Shown piece by piece: positions 5,133-5,321 of a stretch of DNA of 5,321 nt. The notes beneath the pieces were generated by a model, which ran no database searches, had not been told where the DNA came from, and saw only the letters and a list, made by a program, of their open reading frames with translations. Both the position numbers and the translations under genes were made by a program. The first letter of the stretch is position 1, and every line of letters begins with the position of its first letter. Location of the stretch: positions 1-5,321 of the forward strand of contig CATMVR010000413.1 of NCBI GenBank assembly GCA_950075905.1. The letters run 5' to 3'. The DNA is from an uncultured Persicitalea sp. GTDB lineage: Bacteria; Bacteroidota; Bacteroidia; Cytophagales; Spirosomataceae.

Positions 5133-5321
5133 CTACCGCAGCAAATGTACCAGCCCGCGGCGGGTGTAGTACCGGCCATCTACGTGCCGGTAGCGCACGG
5201 TGTAGACATAGGCACCAGCGGGTGCCGGTTGGCTGGCAAAGGTACCATCCCACCCCAGGGCGGGATCGGCTGTTGCAAACACCAAATTTCCCCAAGAAGT
5301 AAATATTCGTAGCTCATAGTC
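5133..5321 (-). CDS. C-terminal sorting domain of a T9SS cargo protein (partial)
   Basis: Read leftward from the window edge, the frame is open for 62 residues to a TAG at 5135-5133. The sequence carries the hallmarks of the gliding-motility-associated C-terminal domain (T9SS type B sorting domain, CHU_C type): YELRIFTSWGNLVF at 2-15, GWDGTF at 23-28, PAGAYVYTVRY at 34-44, DGRYYTRRGLV at 48-58, and the terminal LLR, close to the usual Lxx-R ending. Such domains direct export across the outer membrane by the PorU/PorV/SprA machinery and attachment at the cell surface, so the full protein is expected to be large and extracellular. The usual FxPNGDGxND opening of the domain and all functional domains lie outside the window. 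It converges on the secreted-protein gene with a 3-bp gap and no clear terminator between them. Confidence 0.88.
   Translation of the reverse strand, partial: DYELRIFTSWGNLVFATADPALGWDGTFASQPAPAGAYVYTVRYRHVDGRYYTRRGLVHLLR

Noticed and set aside
5170..5192. Perfect 7-bp inverted repeat TACCGGC/GCCGGTA with a 9-nt loop, as terminator of the rightward secreted-protein gene
   Set aside because: It lies inside the conserved T9SS domain coding sequence of the opposite gene and has no T-tract after it; codon usage explains the repeat well enough.
1..5321. CRISPR array, insertion sequence, tRNA, phage or toxin-antitoxin pair
   Set aside because: I saw no spaced direct repeats, terminal inverted repeats with a transposase, cloverleaf, or paired small toxin/antitoxin ORFs. 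The cupin/histone-like pair has no toxin-like features.

Overview
The window looks like chromosomal DNA of a Bacteroidota bacterium, most likely of the Cytophagales/Spirosomaceae kind. The evidence is: (i) the left-running gene at the right edge ends in a recognisable type IX secretion (T9SS type B, gliding-motility-associated) C-terminal sorting domain; (ii) none of the five internal genes I consider certain has a convincing Shine-Dalgarno sequence; (iii) two Bacteroidota-type promoter elements (TAnnTTTG) sit where gene starts need them; (iv) one protein combines lamin-tail domains with a FlgD-like C-terminal domain, an architecture seen in this phylum. The genus assignment is inference.

Layout, left to right: the last 31 codons of an unidentified rightward gene (1-96); a leftward HD-domain phosphohydrolase (107-697) converging on it; a 204-bp AT-rich gap without a gene; a leftward secreted protein with two lamin-tail domains, a middle Ig-like domain and a FlgD-like C-terminus (902-2608); a strong intrinsic terminator (2622-2658); a leftward small cupin (2718-3077); a leftward Lys/Ala-rich, histone H1-like protein (3110-3607) 32 bp upstream of the cupin; a leftward SpoU/TrmH-family RNA 2'-O-methyltransferase (3713-4243); a 190-bp divergent promoter region; a rightward secreted protein of unknown function (4434-5129); and, 3 bp after it, the C-terminal end of a leftward T9SS cargo protein running off the window (5133-5321).

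Transcription units: the methyltransferase appears to have its own promoter (TTG, 21 bp, TAGGTTTG). The histone-like gene has its own TAnnTTTG box just after the methyltransferase stop, followed by a perfect 16-bp palindrome and an AT-rich leader. Histone-like gene and cupin probably form one unit ending at the 2622-2658 terminator. The lamin-tail gene starts only 13 nt past that terminator's T-tract, so its promoter is not obvious. The genes do not add up to a recognised pathway: this is mostly housekeeping plus cell-surface/secreted proteins. I see no mobile element, CRISPR, tRNA or rRNA, and no clear evidence for a novel defence-type or other multi-gene system. The items most worth a second look are the histone-like gene with its leader, the cupin with a degraded metal site, and the secreted lamin-tail protein.
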